Shown here: piece by piece, positions 8,899-17,681 of the stretch
Numbering within the stretch: the stretch's first letter is position 1
Layout of the letters: each line of letters opens with the position of its first letter
Assembly (NCBI RefSeq): GCF_000019185.1
Contig: NC_010334.1
Location: forward strand, 3,472,001 to 3,536,000
Source of the DNA: Shewanella halifaxensis HAW-EB4
GTDB taxonomy: Bacteria; Pseudomonadota; Gammaproteobacteria; Enterobacterales; Shewanellaceae
Length of the DNA stretch: 64,000 nt
Reading direction: 5' to 3'
Position numbers and translations under genes: made by a program
Notes under the pieces: model-generated
Databases searched by the model: none
What the model saw: the letters and a program-made list of their open reading frames with translations, nothing else
Told to the model about the DNA's origin: nothing

Positions 8899-10023
8899 AT
8901 GAAAAAGACAACCCTGACTTTAGCACTTTTCGCACTGACACCATTCTCGATATTAGCGAGTGGACAAAATCCACTAAAAGTGACCGAAAAATCGCTGCCA
9001 ATTCCTGTTCATGCTTCACAAGAAGTACAAAATACCTTGGCTGTTTTACCTGCGCCATTAAACAGCGGATCAGTGAAAGCGATAGCGGTGCCAAGTACTG
9101 ACGGTGAGTGGAAAGCGCATATCTCTGAATTTAATCACCCAACAGAAGTTCAAGGTCGTCAAGCGGCAAAAGATTTAAATGTAAAGTACGGCGTAGAAAA
9201 CATAAACGGCGTTGAAATCTATACCTTAACGCCTGCTAACATTTCAGAGAAAAATGCGAATAACCTGTTCCTTCATATTCATGGTGGTGCGTGGATTTAT
9301 GGAGGCAATGATGCCTTGCTGCGTGAAGCGGTAGTGATTGCACATAAGTTGCAAATGCCTGTTGTTTCCGTCAATTACCGAAAAGCGCCTGTTCACCCAG
9401 CGCCAGCAGCATTGAATGACATTATTACGGTATGGAACTCACTGCTTGCTGAGCGTCAAGCTGACTCTATTATGATGGGGGGAACCTCTGCGGGAGGGAA
9501 CTTAACTACAGCGGCCACGTTACGAATGAGAGATCTCGGCATGCCACTTCCAGCGGCACTGTTTATCGGTACGCCAGCGGCGGATGTATTAAAAAATCCA
9601 GACAGTCGATTTGTTAATGATGGTATTGATGCTTTGCTTGGTACTTGGGATGGGCTCATTGAAGCGTCGGTAGAATTATATGTGGGTGATTTAGATCCAA
9701 AAAGCCCTTACCTTTCGCCAGTTTATGGTGACTTTACAGGTTTCCCACCAAGTATCTTGGTCGCAGGAACTCGTGATCTAATGTTGAGTGATACGATTTT
9801 GTTACACCGAGCGTTTCGTGATGCAGGCTCACATGCGGATTTACATATTTACGAAGCGCACTCTCACGGTTTTTATATGCTGCCGGGTAAAGACAGAACT
9901 AACTTTTACGCAGAAATGAATAACTTTTCTGATGCGTATATCGGCAGATACAATGACATTACCCCCACTAAGGTAACAGTAACTTTCAAATTAGAGGATA
10001 TTTTGCTGCCTGAAAGTAAGTAG
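8899..10023 (+). CDS. Exported alpha/beta-hydrolase (HSL-type esterase/lipase)
   Basis: This 374-residue protein has a signal peptide (MKKTTLTLALFALTPFSILA). It has the hormone-sensitive-lipase-type oxyanion motif HGGAWIYGG near 128, the nucleophile elbow GTSAGG near 195, the acid residue in GTRDLMLSD near 296 and the catalytic His in SHGFYML near 325. All catalytic elements are present, unlike in the neighbouring degenerate genes. It is likely a periplasmic carboxylesterase. The ATG at 8899 has only a weak upstream AAGG. It may be under control of the LysR protein 180 bp upstream, but no operator was identified. Confidence 0.88.
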   Translation: MKKTTLTLALFALTPFSILASGQNPLKVTEKSLPIPVHASQEVQNTLAVLPAPLNSGSVKAIAVPSTDGEWKAHISEFNHPTEVQGRQAAKDLNVKYGVENINGVEIYTLTPANISEKNANNLFLHIHGGAWIYGGNDALLREAVVIAHKLQMPVVSVNYRKAPVHPAPAALNDIITVWNSLLAERQADSIMMGGTSAGGNLTTAATLRMRDLGMPLPAALFIGTPAADVLKNPDSRFVNDGIDALLGTWDGLIEASVELYVGDLDPKSPYLSPVYGDFTGFPPSILVAGTRDLMLSDTILLHRAFRDAGSHADLHIYEAHSHGFYMLPGKDRTNFYAEMNNFSDAYIGRYNDITPTKVTVTFKLEDILLPESK

Positions 10024-10396
10024 AACGTTCTAATCACACTCGAGGTGAAAAGCGGGATCACATCTTATGACTCATGAAACGAGAAAATGTTTTTAGGTAT
10101 TTACAAACTAGGTATCTCGCCGCTATAGCCCAAAATAAGACACCAATTACCCGGTGTAGATACAACTGCGAGCTTCGATGACTGGGCCGCTCTATGACGT
10201 CCATGTCACCGCGGCTTTTGTGAATCCGTTTACATCAGACGTCATCGCAGAGCCTACAGGGCCAATTCAGTTCCATACTGAATTTGGCATTACCTCCATC
10301 CATGGAGGTCAGGCAGGCTTGCAACGATATCCAAATCTAAGAGCCTGTTAAGCATCCATGCTCGTCTGGATTTTTTATTCTGGTTATTAACTTTAT
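10024..10396. repeat. Palindrome-rich intergenic repeat
   Basis: No gene was seen. Positions 10190-10330 carry stacked inverted repeats: ATGACGTC with GACGTCAT, CCAATTCAGT-TCCAT-ACTGAATTTGG, and ACCTCCA-TCCA-TGGAGGT. This resembles a structured interspersed element of the kind found between Shewanella genes. It separates the convergent esterase and phosphoethanolamine transferase genes and could also act as a bidirectional terminator. Confidence 0.45.
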
Positions 10397-12037
10397 CTAC
10401 ACTTTACAAGAACTAAATATGTCTAAACTGTTTTTATAATCACTCGTTTCAACGTCCATCACGCCTAATATAGAATGAAAGATATTGTCATGTGAATATT
10501 GATTATATTCGGCTTCTTTTTTAATACACTCACTATTAATGTTTTTCGTTTCTTTAAAGCCTTCTGACATCCATACCATTAGTGGTACTTTTGTTTGGTA
10601 ATCAGGGGCGAAACTATAAGGCATACCATGCAAAAACATGCCTTTCTCACCAAGAGATTCACCATGGTCAGATATGTAAATAAGTGATGTATTGTACTTA
10701 TCTTCAAGTTTCTCTAACTTTGAGATAACATTGCTGACCACATAGTCGGTATATAAAATTGTATTATCGTATGAATTAACAATCTCTTCTATGGAGCAAT
10801 TTTCTATATCACTTCTGGGACAGTCTGGTTTAAATTTTTTCATCTCTGCTGGGTAGCGCTTATAATATGTCGGCCCATGGCTTCCCATAATATGAAGAAT
10901 GATCATTCTATTCCCTTCAAGGGAATCAATATCTTGCTCAAGGTTGTCCAGTAAAGCCATGTCATAGCATGTCATACCATCGCAAAACTCATTTTTATTC
11001 GAACGTTCAATGGTTACTTTATCGATGCGAGCAGCAACATTCTTATCTCCGCCATCATTTTCTTTCCACAGTAATGCAATATTAGCGCGTTTTAAGATAT
11101 CCAATACATTATCTTGATTATCAGCAACATCTCGATTGAATTCATTTTTCGTCATCGATGAAAACATACAGGGAACTGAGACTGCGGTGGCCGTGCCGCA
11201 TGAACTTACGTTTTGAAATGAAATGATACCGAGATCGCGGGTGTATTCATTGGTATCTCTAGGATAACCATTTAATTCATAGTTTTGTGAACGTGCTGTT
11301 TCACCTACAACAAGTACCATTAACGTTGGTTTATTTTCGGATGCTGCGAGAGTTGAATCTGTCTGTTTGGCATCCAATCCAATTTGGCGATATTCAAGTG
11401 GAACTGAAAGAAAGGTTTTCCAGATGTACTCGGTAGTGCTATAGACAAACTGAGTGGGAATAATGGCTTTTTTCAAATAGCGATTGTTACGACCAACCGA
11501 TGAGTAGTCTTGATAATATAGGGCTGCGATCACCACTATTACAACCAATGATAGCGCCATCGAAACCAGCTTCATCGAAAGCATTTTAGCCGGACTCTGT
11601 TTGATCCCTATGGGGACCATGAACACAATCAATGCGGGTATGATGCCCATTAACACAACCCACAGAACAGAATAACTACTTAGATAAGACCCCGCTTCAC
11701 TCGAATCCGTTTCCACAATATTAGCGATCATATTGTAATCAAAGAGTGTTCCATAATTATAACCGGCATAACTCACAATGCTGGAAAGAATTAGCAAGAT
11801 GATAAAAAAAGGTTTCGCTATAACAGGCCAACTAAATAAATTAAAAAGAAAATTTAATGCTGCCCCAAAAAATATTGGAATTGATAGTACAAAGCCAATT
11901 TTAACAGGATTAATATTATTAAATATTGTGTACAACTCGGCATAGATAGGAATGTTCACAACCAATGAGAAGTAGATTGCGAGTATTAAGGTGAAAAGCG
12001 CATAGGATACGCCAGACTTAAAGGGGCGTTTCATCAT
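10397..12037 (-). CDS. eptA: Lipid A phosphoethanolamine transferase (EptA/MCR-like)
   Basis: This 546-residue inner-membrane enzyme has five N-terminal membrane helices followed by a periplasmic sulfatase-fold domain. The family transfers phosphoethanolamine to lipid A and lowers polymyxin affinity. Visible active-site blocks are VVGETARS with the metal Glu (E246), SSCGTATAVSVPC with the nucleophile Thr (about T284), HIMGSHGPTYYKRYP, and YISDHGESLGEKGMFLHGMP. Length equals EptA (547). The residue blocks recall MCR-4, whose source is Shewanella. I chose ATG 12037; a TTG ten codons upstream also extends the frame. No two-component regulator is adjacent. Confidence 0.9.
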   Translation of the reverse strand: MMKRPFKSGVSYALFTLILAIYFSLVVNIPIYAELYTIFNNINPVKIGFVLSIPIFFGAALNFLFNLFSWPVIAKPFFIILLILSSIVSYAGYNYGTLFDYNMIANIVETDSSEAGSYLSSYSVLWVVLMGIIPALIVFMVPIGIKQSPAKMLSMKLVSMALSLVVIVVIAALYYQDYSSVGRNNRYLKKAIIPTQFVYSTTEYIWKTFLSVPLEYRQIGLDAKQTDSTLAASENKPTLMVLVVGETARSQNYELNGYPRDTNEYTRDLGIISFQNVSSCGTATAVSVPCMFSSMTKNEFNRDVADNQDNVLDILKRANIALLWKENDGGDKNVAARIDKVTIERSNKNEFCDGMTCYDMALLDNLEQDIDSLEGNRMIILHIMGSHGPTYYKRYPAEMKKFKPDCPRSDIENCSIEEIVNSYDNTILYTDYVVSNVISKLEKLEDKYNTSLIYISDHGESLGEKGMFLHGMPYSFAPDYQTKVPLMVWMSEGFKETKNINSECIKKEAEYNQYSHDNIFHSILGVMDVETSDYKNSLDIFSSCKV

Positions 12038-12777
12038 ATGACTCACATTATTAGATTCTATATACAAAAGAGTTTTCCAGCAGTGATAGCTATTTCCCAG
12101 CAGACATCATCCCTATTTTGACTAAACAGTCAAACAATAATGACATATTTATCTACTAAAACCACAAGAGGCAGGTAAATGCGTTGCAGAATCACAGCTT
12201 ATTGAACAAAGCCGCTGTATGATGGAAAAGATAAAACTTACCTCTATCCTTTCATCCTAAAGACCTGCTAAAGGCGACCTAATGAAAGTATTGTGAATCG
12301 GCATGCATTTGGCGAAACATCAACCAGATTGAAAGTATTATCAACTATTTACACAGTGTCTTCATTACCTTTCCTGATACTCGCAGTAGTGAGTCAACTT
12401 CAGCAATGTGCCAACTGTTCCATAAAATAATTTGCCAAAATCAGAAGTAACTTTTATCCCATTGTCATTTGGAATATTGGACCTATGCGTCTCTATTTCG
12501 GCATTGTCTAATACTCTCCTTCGTTTGTCGTCACAAATAGACGATTAGTAACCATGAAGGGACAAGTTCAAGCACATTTTCCTGTAGCAATCGCTCAGAC
12601 AAAATATGACCAGCCTTCATTTGAAGGCTAAGAAACTCTTTCAGGCACAACGTCTGATTCTTGCTATCCATAGACGAACCTAAAACTAAGAGTGACATAA
12701 GTGCTTCAGGTAAACGAAAAATTATTGCCATCCATGGACGCTCCTTAAACCAAGAGTGTCATAAGTGTTCCAGACAC
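12038..12777. other. Gene-free region with a 42-bp imperfect direct repeat
   Basis: No convincing gene was found. Positions 12668-12709 and 12732-12773 are imperfect copies of one 42-bp sequence (shared core AAGAGTG-CATAAGTG) 64 bp apart. A 66-codon minus-strand frame at 12531-12731 spans part of the repeat, lacks a ribosome site and matches nothing known. The stretch may be a remnant of lost DNA beside eptA. Confidence 0.4.
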
Positions 12778-12802
12778 AAAAAAGCCCGATTTCTCGGGCT
12801 TT
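12778..12802 (-). terminator. Rho-independent terminator of ybiT
   Basis: A 9-bp perfect stem (AAAGCCCGA / TCGGGCTTT) with loop TTTC is followed on the minus strand by a run of T. It lies 74 bp past the ybiT stop. Confidence 0.85.
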
Positions 12803-12875
12803 CTCTTTTATAAAGCGATAAACAAGCTCTATCCGTTAAGTCTCTCAATTAGATAAGAGACAAGGTCTATAAAAA

Positions 12876-14468
12876 TTAACCTTCGATACCTTTGCTCGTT
12901 AGGAACTCATCATAAGTGCCTTTGAAATCATTCACGCCATTTGGTGTGATTTCAATAATACGGTTAGCCAATGATGATACAAATGCACGGTCATGACTGA
13001 CGAAGATTAGTGTACCTTCGTACATCTCTAACGCGTTGTTCAATGACTCGATTGATTCCATATCCATGTGGTTGGTTGGCTCATCAAGTAGCAAGATGTT
13101 TGGCTTTTGCATAATTAGCTTACCAAACAGCATACGGCCCTTCTCACCACCAGACAGGACTTTAACAGACTTCTTAATATCGTCTGAACCGAACAGCATA
13201 CGGCCTAAGTAACCACGTACTGACTGGTCATCGTCTTCTGGCTTGCGCCACTGGCTCATCCACTCAAACAAGGTCATGTCGTTAGCAAAATCTGACTCGT
13301 GATCCTGTGCGTAATAACCAATCGCTGAGTTTTCAGACCATTGAATGGTACCCGAATCTTGTGGGATATCGTGTACTAGAGTACGTAGTAATGTCGTCTT
13401 ACCCACACCGTTATCACCCAAGATAGCAATACGCTCGCCAACTTCTGCAATGATATTAAGATCTTTAAATAGCGGGTGATCGAAGCCTTTGGTTAAGTCT
13501 TCAATAATCAAAGCGTTACGGAACAATTTCTTCTCTTGTTCGAAACGAATAAATGGATTAACACGGCTAGATGCTTTTATTTCATCAAGCTTGATCTTAT
13601 CGATAAGCTTGGCACGTGATGTTGCTTGCTTAGCTTTAGATGCGTTAGCAGAGAAACGTGCAACGAAACCTTGAAGTTCAGCAATCTGTGCTTTCTTCTT
13701 AGCGTTGTCAGACATCAAACGCTCACGCGATTGCTGCGCAGCCATCATGTATTCGTCGTAGTTGCCTGGGAATACACGTATATCACCGTAGTCTAAGTCA
13801 GCCATGTGAGTACACACCGAGTTCAAGAAATATCTATCGTGCGAGATGATAATCATGGTGCTGTTACGTTGGTTTAGCATCTCTTGCAACCAGCGGATGG
13901 TGTCGATGTCCAAGTTGTTGGTTGGTTCGTCAAGTAGTAATACATCTGGATCTGAGAACAATGCCTGAGCCAAAAGTACACGTAGCTTAAAGCCAGGTGC
14001 GATTTCGCTCATTAGGCCGAAATGCTGTTCAACACCAATACCCACGCCCATTAGTAGTTCACCCGCGCGAGATTCAGCGGTATAACCGTCCATCTCAGCG
14101 AACTCCATTTCTAAATCAGCGACTTTAATGCCGTCTTCTTCAGTCATTTCTGGTAGAGAATAAATACGGTCACGCTCTTGCTTCACTTTCCAAAGCTCGG
14201 CATGGCCCATAATTACGGTATCAACTACGTTGAACTCTTCGTAACCAAATTGGTTCTGGCTTAGCTTACCCAAACGCTCGTTCACGTCTAATGAAACGTT
14301 ACCACCTGTTGGCTCTAAATCACCAGCAAGGATCTTCATAAAGGTTGATTTACCACAACCGTTCGCGCCGATCAGACCGTATCTGTTTCCGCCGCCAAAC
14401 TTAATTGAGATGTTTTCAAACAGTGGCTTAGCGCCAAACTGCATGGTGATATTAGCTGTAGTAATCAA
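12876..14468 (-). CDS. ybiT: ABC-F family ATPase YbiT
   Basis: This 530-residue soluble protein has the same length as Escherichia coli YbiT. It has two ABC domains joined by a charged linker: Walker A GANGCGKST near 36 and GDNGVGKTT near 355, Walker B LLLDEPTNN and LLLDEPTNH. The second signature is LSGGEKGRM, while the first is the degenerate APGFKLRV that I also recall in YbiT. No membrane segments are present. ABC-F proteins act at the ribosomal E site to rescue or tune translation. It is a single gene with a terminator downstream. Confidence 0.95.
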   Translation of the reverse strand: MITTANITMQFGAKPLFENISIKFGGGNRYGLIGANGCGKSTFMKILAGDLEPTGGNVSLDVNERLGKLSQNQFGYEEFNVVDTVIMGHAELWKVKQERDRIYSLPEMTEEDGIKVADLEMEFAEMDGYTAESRAGELLMGVGIGVEQHFGLMSEIAPGFKLRVLLAQALFSDPDVLLLDEPTNNLDIDTIRWLQEMLNQRNSTMIIISHDRYFLNSVCTHMADLDYGDIRVFPGNYDEYMMAAQQSRERLMSDNAKKKAQIAELQGFVARFSANASKAKQATSRAKLIDKIKLDEIKASSRVNPFIRFEQEKKLFRNALIIEDLTKGFDHPLFKDLNIIAEVGERIAILGDNGVGKTTLLRTLVHDIPQDSGTIQWSENSAIGYYAQDHESDFANDMTLFEWMSQWRKPEDDDQSVRGYLGRMLFGSDDIKKSVKVLSGGEKGRMLFGKLIMQKPNILLLDEPTNHMDMESIESLNNALEMYEGTLIFVSHDRAFVSSLANRIIEITPNGVNDFKGTYDEFLTSKGIEG

Positions 14469-14768
14469 AGTGACAATTCCGCTTTTGGTTATATGATTAA
14501 CGTCATCATAGATAAAACAAAAACCAGTAAAGTTAGTTCAAGTTTTAATCTGAACCAACTTTACCGGCCGAAGGACGACGCAAGTGTGCATCGAACCTGT
14601 AAAATTAAGCGCGATATTATAGCATTTTAGCCTAATTTATCAACTGGCAATGGATATTTGAGGTGACATTTTAATGAAGCCTACCTAGCCATTCATCCCC
14701 TCAAAAGCGATATTGCTATCATCTCCTCTGCGATGCTGGTACGAAATGGTAGCTTTTATCAACATGGC
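14469..14768. other. Intergenic between copA and ybiT
   Basis: This 300-bp spacer holds the ybiT upstream region and the 3' flank of copA. No strong terminator hairpin or small gene was recognised. Confidence 0.4.
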
Positions 14769-17054
14769 TCACTTAAGTTTAACGCTACGCAGCCTATTGG
14801 CATTAGTCACTACAGTCAGTGACGACAAGGCCATCGCCGCGCCTGCAACCACGGGACTGAGTAAGACCCCTGTGAATGGAAACAATACGCCCGCAGCAAC
14901 GGGGATCCCCAAACAGTTATAAATAAATGCACCAAATAAGTTCTGCTTGATATTGGTCATGCTTGCTCGCGCCAGTGCTAAGGTATCGCTGATCACCATG
15001 AGTCGTGACGATAGCAGCGTGAAGTCGGCACTCTCGATAGCAACCTCTGTGCCGCTGCCCATGGCAATACCAACATCGGCGCTCATTAGAGCGGGCGCAT
15101 CATTGATACCGTCGCCTACCATAGCCACCACTTCCCCAGCTTGCTGTAATTCGAGCACCTTTTGCTGTTTCTGCTCGGGTAGCACCTGAGCAAATACGCT
15201 TTCAATACCCACTTTTTCAGCAACGGCTTGAGCCGTTAGCGGGTTATCACCGGTCAACAGCACCACCTTTAAACCCTGACTTTTCATTGCCTGCACCGCC
15301 TGAGCGGCATCGGCTTTTATCGGATCGGCTATCGAAACGATGGCCACCAGCACTCCATCCTTTGCGACAAACACTGGCGTTTGGCCCTTACTCGCAAGCT
15401 CTGACACCTGTTGTTGATAACCAGATAAGTCGTCTACACTTACATTGGCATCAGCCTCTATCTCGCCGCCTAAACCTGCTTGCTGCATCAAGCTCATATT
15501 ACCCACGGCGTAGTGACGTCCAGCGATAACTCCGGTGATCCCTTTGCCCTGCACATTAGTAAAGCTATCTGGCTCCTTGAGCGTAATAGATTGCAGCTTC
15601 GCTTTTGTAATTATGGCGCTGGCGAGTGGATGCTCAGAGTGTTGCTCTAAACTTGCCACATCTTCGAGTAGGTCCAATTGACTTATGCTGTTATCCAACA
15701 TCAAAATCTCTGTCACCTCAGGCGAGCCTTGGGTAACAGTGCCTGTTTTATCTAACACGACTGTAGTGATCTTGCTGGCAGTTTGCAGCGCTTCACCATT
15801 TCGAACTAAGACGCCCATCTGTGCGGCGCGCCCTACCGAGACCATAATCGACATCGGCGTTGCTAAGCCTAATGCGCAGGGGCAAGCAATAATCAATACA
15901 CTGGTTAACACCACTAACGCGTGAGATAACGCGGGCTGTGGGCCCAATAGATACCATATTAATGAACTTGCTATCGCAATAATGACAACCACCGGCACAA
16001 AATATGCCGAAATTTTATCGGTTAAGCGCCCTATGGGCATCTTTGAGATCTGCGCTTGCTGCACCAATTCAATAATTTTTGAAAGCTTAGTGTCTTCAGC
16101 GACCGCGGTGACCCGATAGATAAGACTACCGTTACCGTTAACCGTACCTGCGCTGATACTATCAGCTTGCGCCTTGTGCACTGGGACAGGCTCACCCGTT
16201 AGCATAGACTCATTAATAAAGGTCTCGCCGCTGAGTACCTCACCATCTAGCGCCACTCTGTCGCCGGGGCGAAGGCGTAAACGGTCGCCAATATTTAACT
16301 GATTGATCTCAACCTCTTCATCCCCCGTGTCTGAGACTCGGATTGCGGTTGTAGCCTGTAGCCCTAATAAACGCTGCACGGCTTCGCTGGTTTTGCCACG
16401 AGCTCGTAGCTCTAAAGCATGCCCTAAATTAATCAAACCTAGGATCATCACGCTAGCTTCAAAATAGACATGCCTCGTATCGGCAGGAAACCACTGCGGC
16501 TCCATCACCACCATCATCGAGTAGCTCCAAGCGGCACTAGTGCCTAAAGCGATAAGCGTATCCATATTGGCGCTTTTAGCTTTAATGGCGCGCCACATGC
16601 CTTGAAAAAAATGTCGTCCGGTTAGCACCATCACCAACAAGGTAATAATTCCCACAATACCCCAAGCAAATTGTTGCGTGGCATTGTTCACCATCATTTC
16701 ACCACCGAGTAAGCCCCACACCATTAACGGCACACCGAGCCCTAGGCCAATAGCAGCCTGTATTAACCTAAGACGATACTCTTTACGTTCATCATCATTT
16801 TTTTGCGCTGCAGCGGTTTGTGCATCGATAACTAGCTCACTGTCGTAGCCAACACTACTGACGATTGCTATCGCTTGTTTCGCTGTGATCTCACCCGACA
16901 CTAACACGAGTTTATCGGCTAAGTTCACCCTCGCCGATAAGCTATGACTTTCGCCATCAGGCAGATCTTTATTAACCTTATCGAATGCGGACTCAATCTT
17001 TGCGACGCAACTAGCACAGCTCATTTTTGGCACGTATAGATTAATATTAGCCAT
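14769..17054 (-). CDS. copA: Cu(+)-exporting P1B-type ATPase CopA
   Basis: This 761-residue inner-membrane copper exporter has one N-terminal heavy-metal domain with the CxxC site (KMSCASC), the membrane metal site IIACPCALGLATP, the phosphorylation motif DKTGTVTQGS, HSEHPLASAI and GDGINDAPALM. Start: an in-frame ATG at 17105 lies inside the CueR operator and upstream of the inferred transcript start, so I chose the ATG at 17054 (MANINLYVPK) behind GGGAA. It is divergent from the cueR-like gene, which presumably activates it when copper rises. Confidence 0.95.
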   Translation of the reverse strand: MANINLYVPKMSCASCVAKIESAFDKVNKDLPDGESHSLSARVNLADKLVLVSGEITAKQAIAIVSSVGYDSELVIDAQTAAAQKNDDERKEYRLRLIQAAIGLGLGVPLMVWGLLGGEMMVNNATQQFAWGIVGIITLLVMVLTGRHFFQGMWRAIKAKSANMDTLIALGTSAAWSYSMMVVMEPQWFPADTRHVYFEASVMILGLINLGHALELRARGKTSEAVQRLLGLQATTAIRVSDTGDEEVEINQLNIGDRLRLRPGDRVALDGEVLSGETFINESMLTGEPVPVHKAQADSISAGTVNGNGSLIYRVTAVAEDTKLSKIIELVQQAQISKMPIGRLTDKISAYFVPVVVIIAIASSLIWYLLGPQPALSHALVVLTSVLIIACPCALGLATPMSIMVSVGRAAQMGVLVRNGEALQTASKITTVVLDKTGTVTQGSPEVTEILMLDNSISQLDLLEDVASLEQHSEHPLASAIITKAKLQSITLKEPDSFTNVQGKGITGVIAGRHYAVGNMSLMQQAGLGGEIEADANVSVDDLSGYQQQVSELASKGQTPVFVAKDGVLVAIVSIADPIKADAAQAVQAMKSQGLKVVLLTGDNPLTAQAVAEKVGIESVFAQVLPEQKQQKVLELQQAGEVVAMVGDGINDAPALMSADVGIAMGSGTEVAIESADFTLLSSRLMVISDTLALARASMTNIKQNLFGAFIYNCLGIPVAAGVLFPFTGVLLSPVVAGAAMALSSLTVVTNANRLRSVKLK

Positions 17055-17088
17055 GAGAATATTCCCGATTTGTTTCTTGATGAAACTA

Positions 17089-17119
17089 AGAGTAATGTCT
17101 CCCATAAGGGGAGAGTCAA
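17089..17119 (-). promoter_or_regulatory. CueR-type promoter/operator of copA
   Basis: The -35 TTGACT (17114-17119) and -10 TACTCT (17089-17094) are separated by 19 bp, the long spacer typical of MerR-family targets. The spacer holds the dyad CTCCC-N5-GGGAG (17099-17113), as at known CueR sites. The upstream in-frame ATG of copA falls within it. Confidence 0.88.
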
Positions 17120-17176
17120 AGCCAAATTGAAATTTAGTTGAATTAATTTTTAATTGTTAACTGGAGGAATGTATTG

Positions 17177-17572
17177 ATGAAAATAGGTGAAGTGGCAAAG
17201 CTCACAGGTTTATCGGTAAAGAGCATCCGTTATTATCATGATATTGATTTAGTCGTCGCTCACAGAGGAGAGAATGGTTATCGAGAATACAGCGACAGTG
17301 CCGTTAACGCGTTGCAGTTTATTCAACACTGTCGAGAATTAGGTTTTCCGCTCGAAGATTGCAAAGCCTTACTTAAACTTCAAAATAACACTCATCGTAA
17401 TGCAAAAGATGTAAAAGAGCTCGTCTCACATCACCTGCAAGATATCGAGTTACGCATAAACAAACTCACCGTATTACAAGAACAACTCTCAAAGCTAATC
17501 CATGATTGCCATGGTGGTGAACAACCCGACTGCGCCATACTCACAGGCCTAAGTCATAACAGCACAAACTAA
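17177..17572 (+). CDS. cueR: Copper-responsive MerR-family regulator CueR
   Basis: This 131-residue regulator has an N-terminal winged helix-turn-helix (IGEVAKLTGLSVKSIRYYHD), a coiled-coil dimerisation helix and a C-terminal metal loop C-HGGEQPD-C. The loop has two Cys spaced as in CueR (C112/C120), which bind Cu(I). The ATG at 17177 sits 9 bases after GGAGG; a TTG one codon earlier is less likely. It is divergent from copA, with the 19-bp-spacer operator between them. Confidence 0.92.
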   Translation: MKIGEVAKLTGLSVKSIRYYHDIDLVVAHRGENGYREYSDSAVNALQFIQHCRELGFPLEDCKALLKLQNNTHRNAKDVKELVSHHLQDIELRINKLTVLQEQLSKLIHDCHGGEQPDCAILTGLSHNSTN

Positions 17573-17681
17573 TGCCTATCGCTATGGTCGGCATAAACGG
17601 CCGACTCATAACCGAGAAAACTAGCTACACCCCATCCACAACCTACCCGCAATCTACTTGCCCCTGCAACTTGCCCGCAAC

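Noticed and set aside
12531..12731. 66-codon minus-strand frame
   Set aside because: It has no ribosome site and no recognisable motif, and it spans part of the direct repeat; probably chance.
14713..14922. 69-codon plus-strand frame at the copA 3' end
   Set aside because: It overlaps copA in antisense and reads as low-complexity shadow translation.
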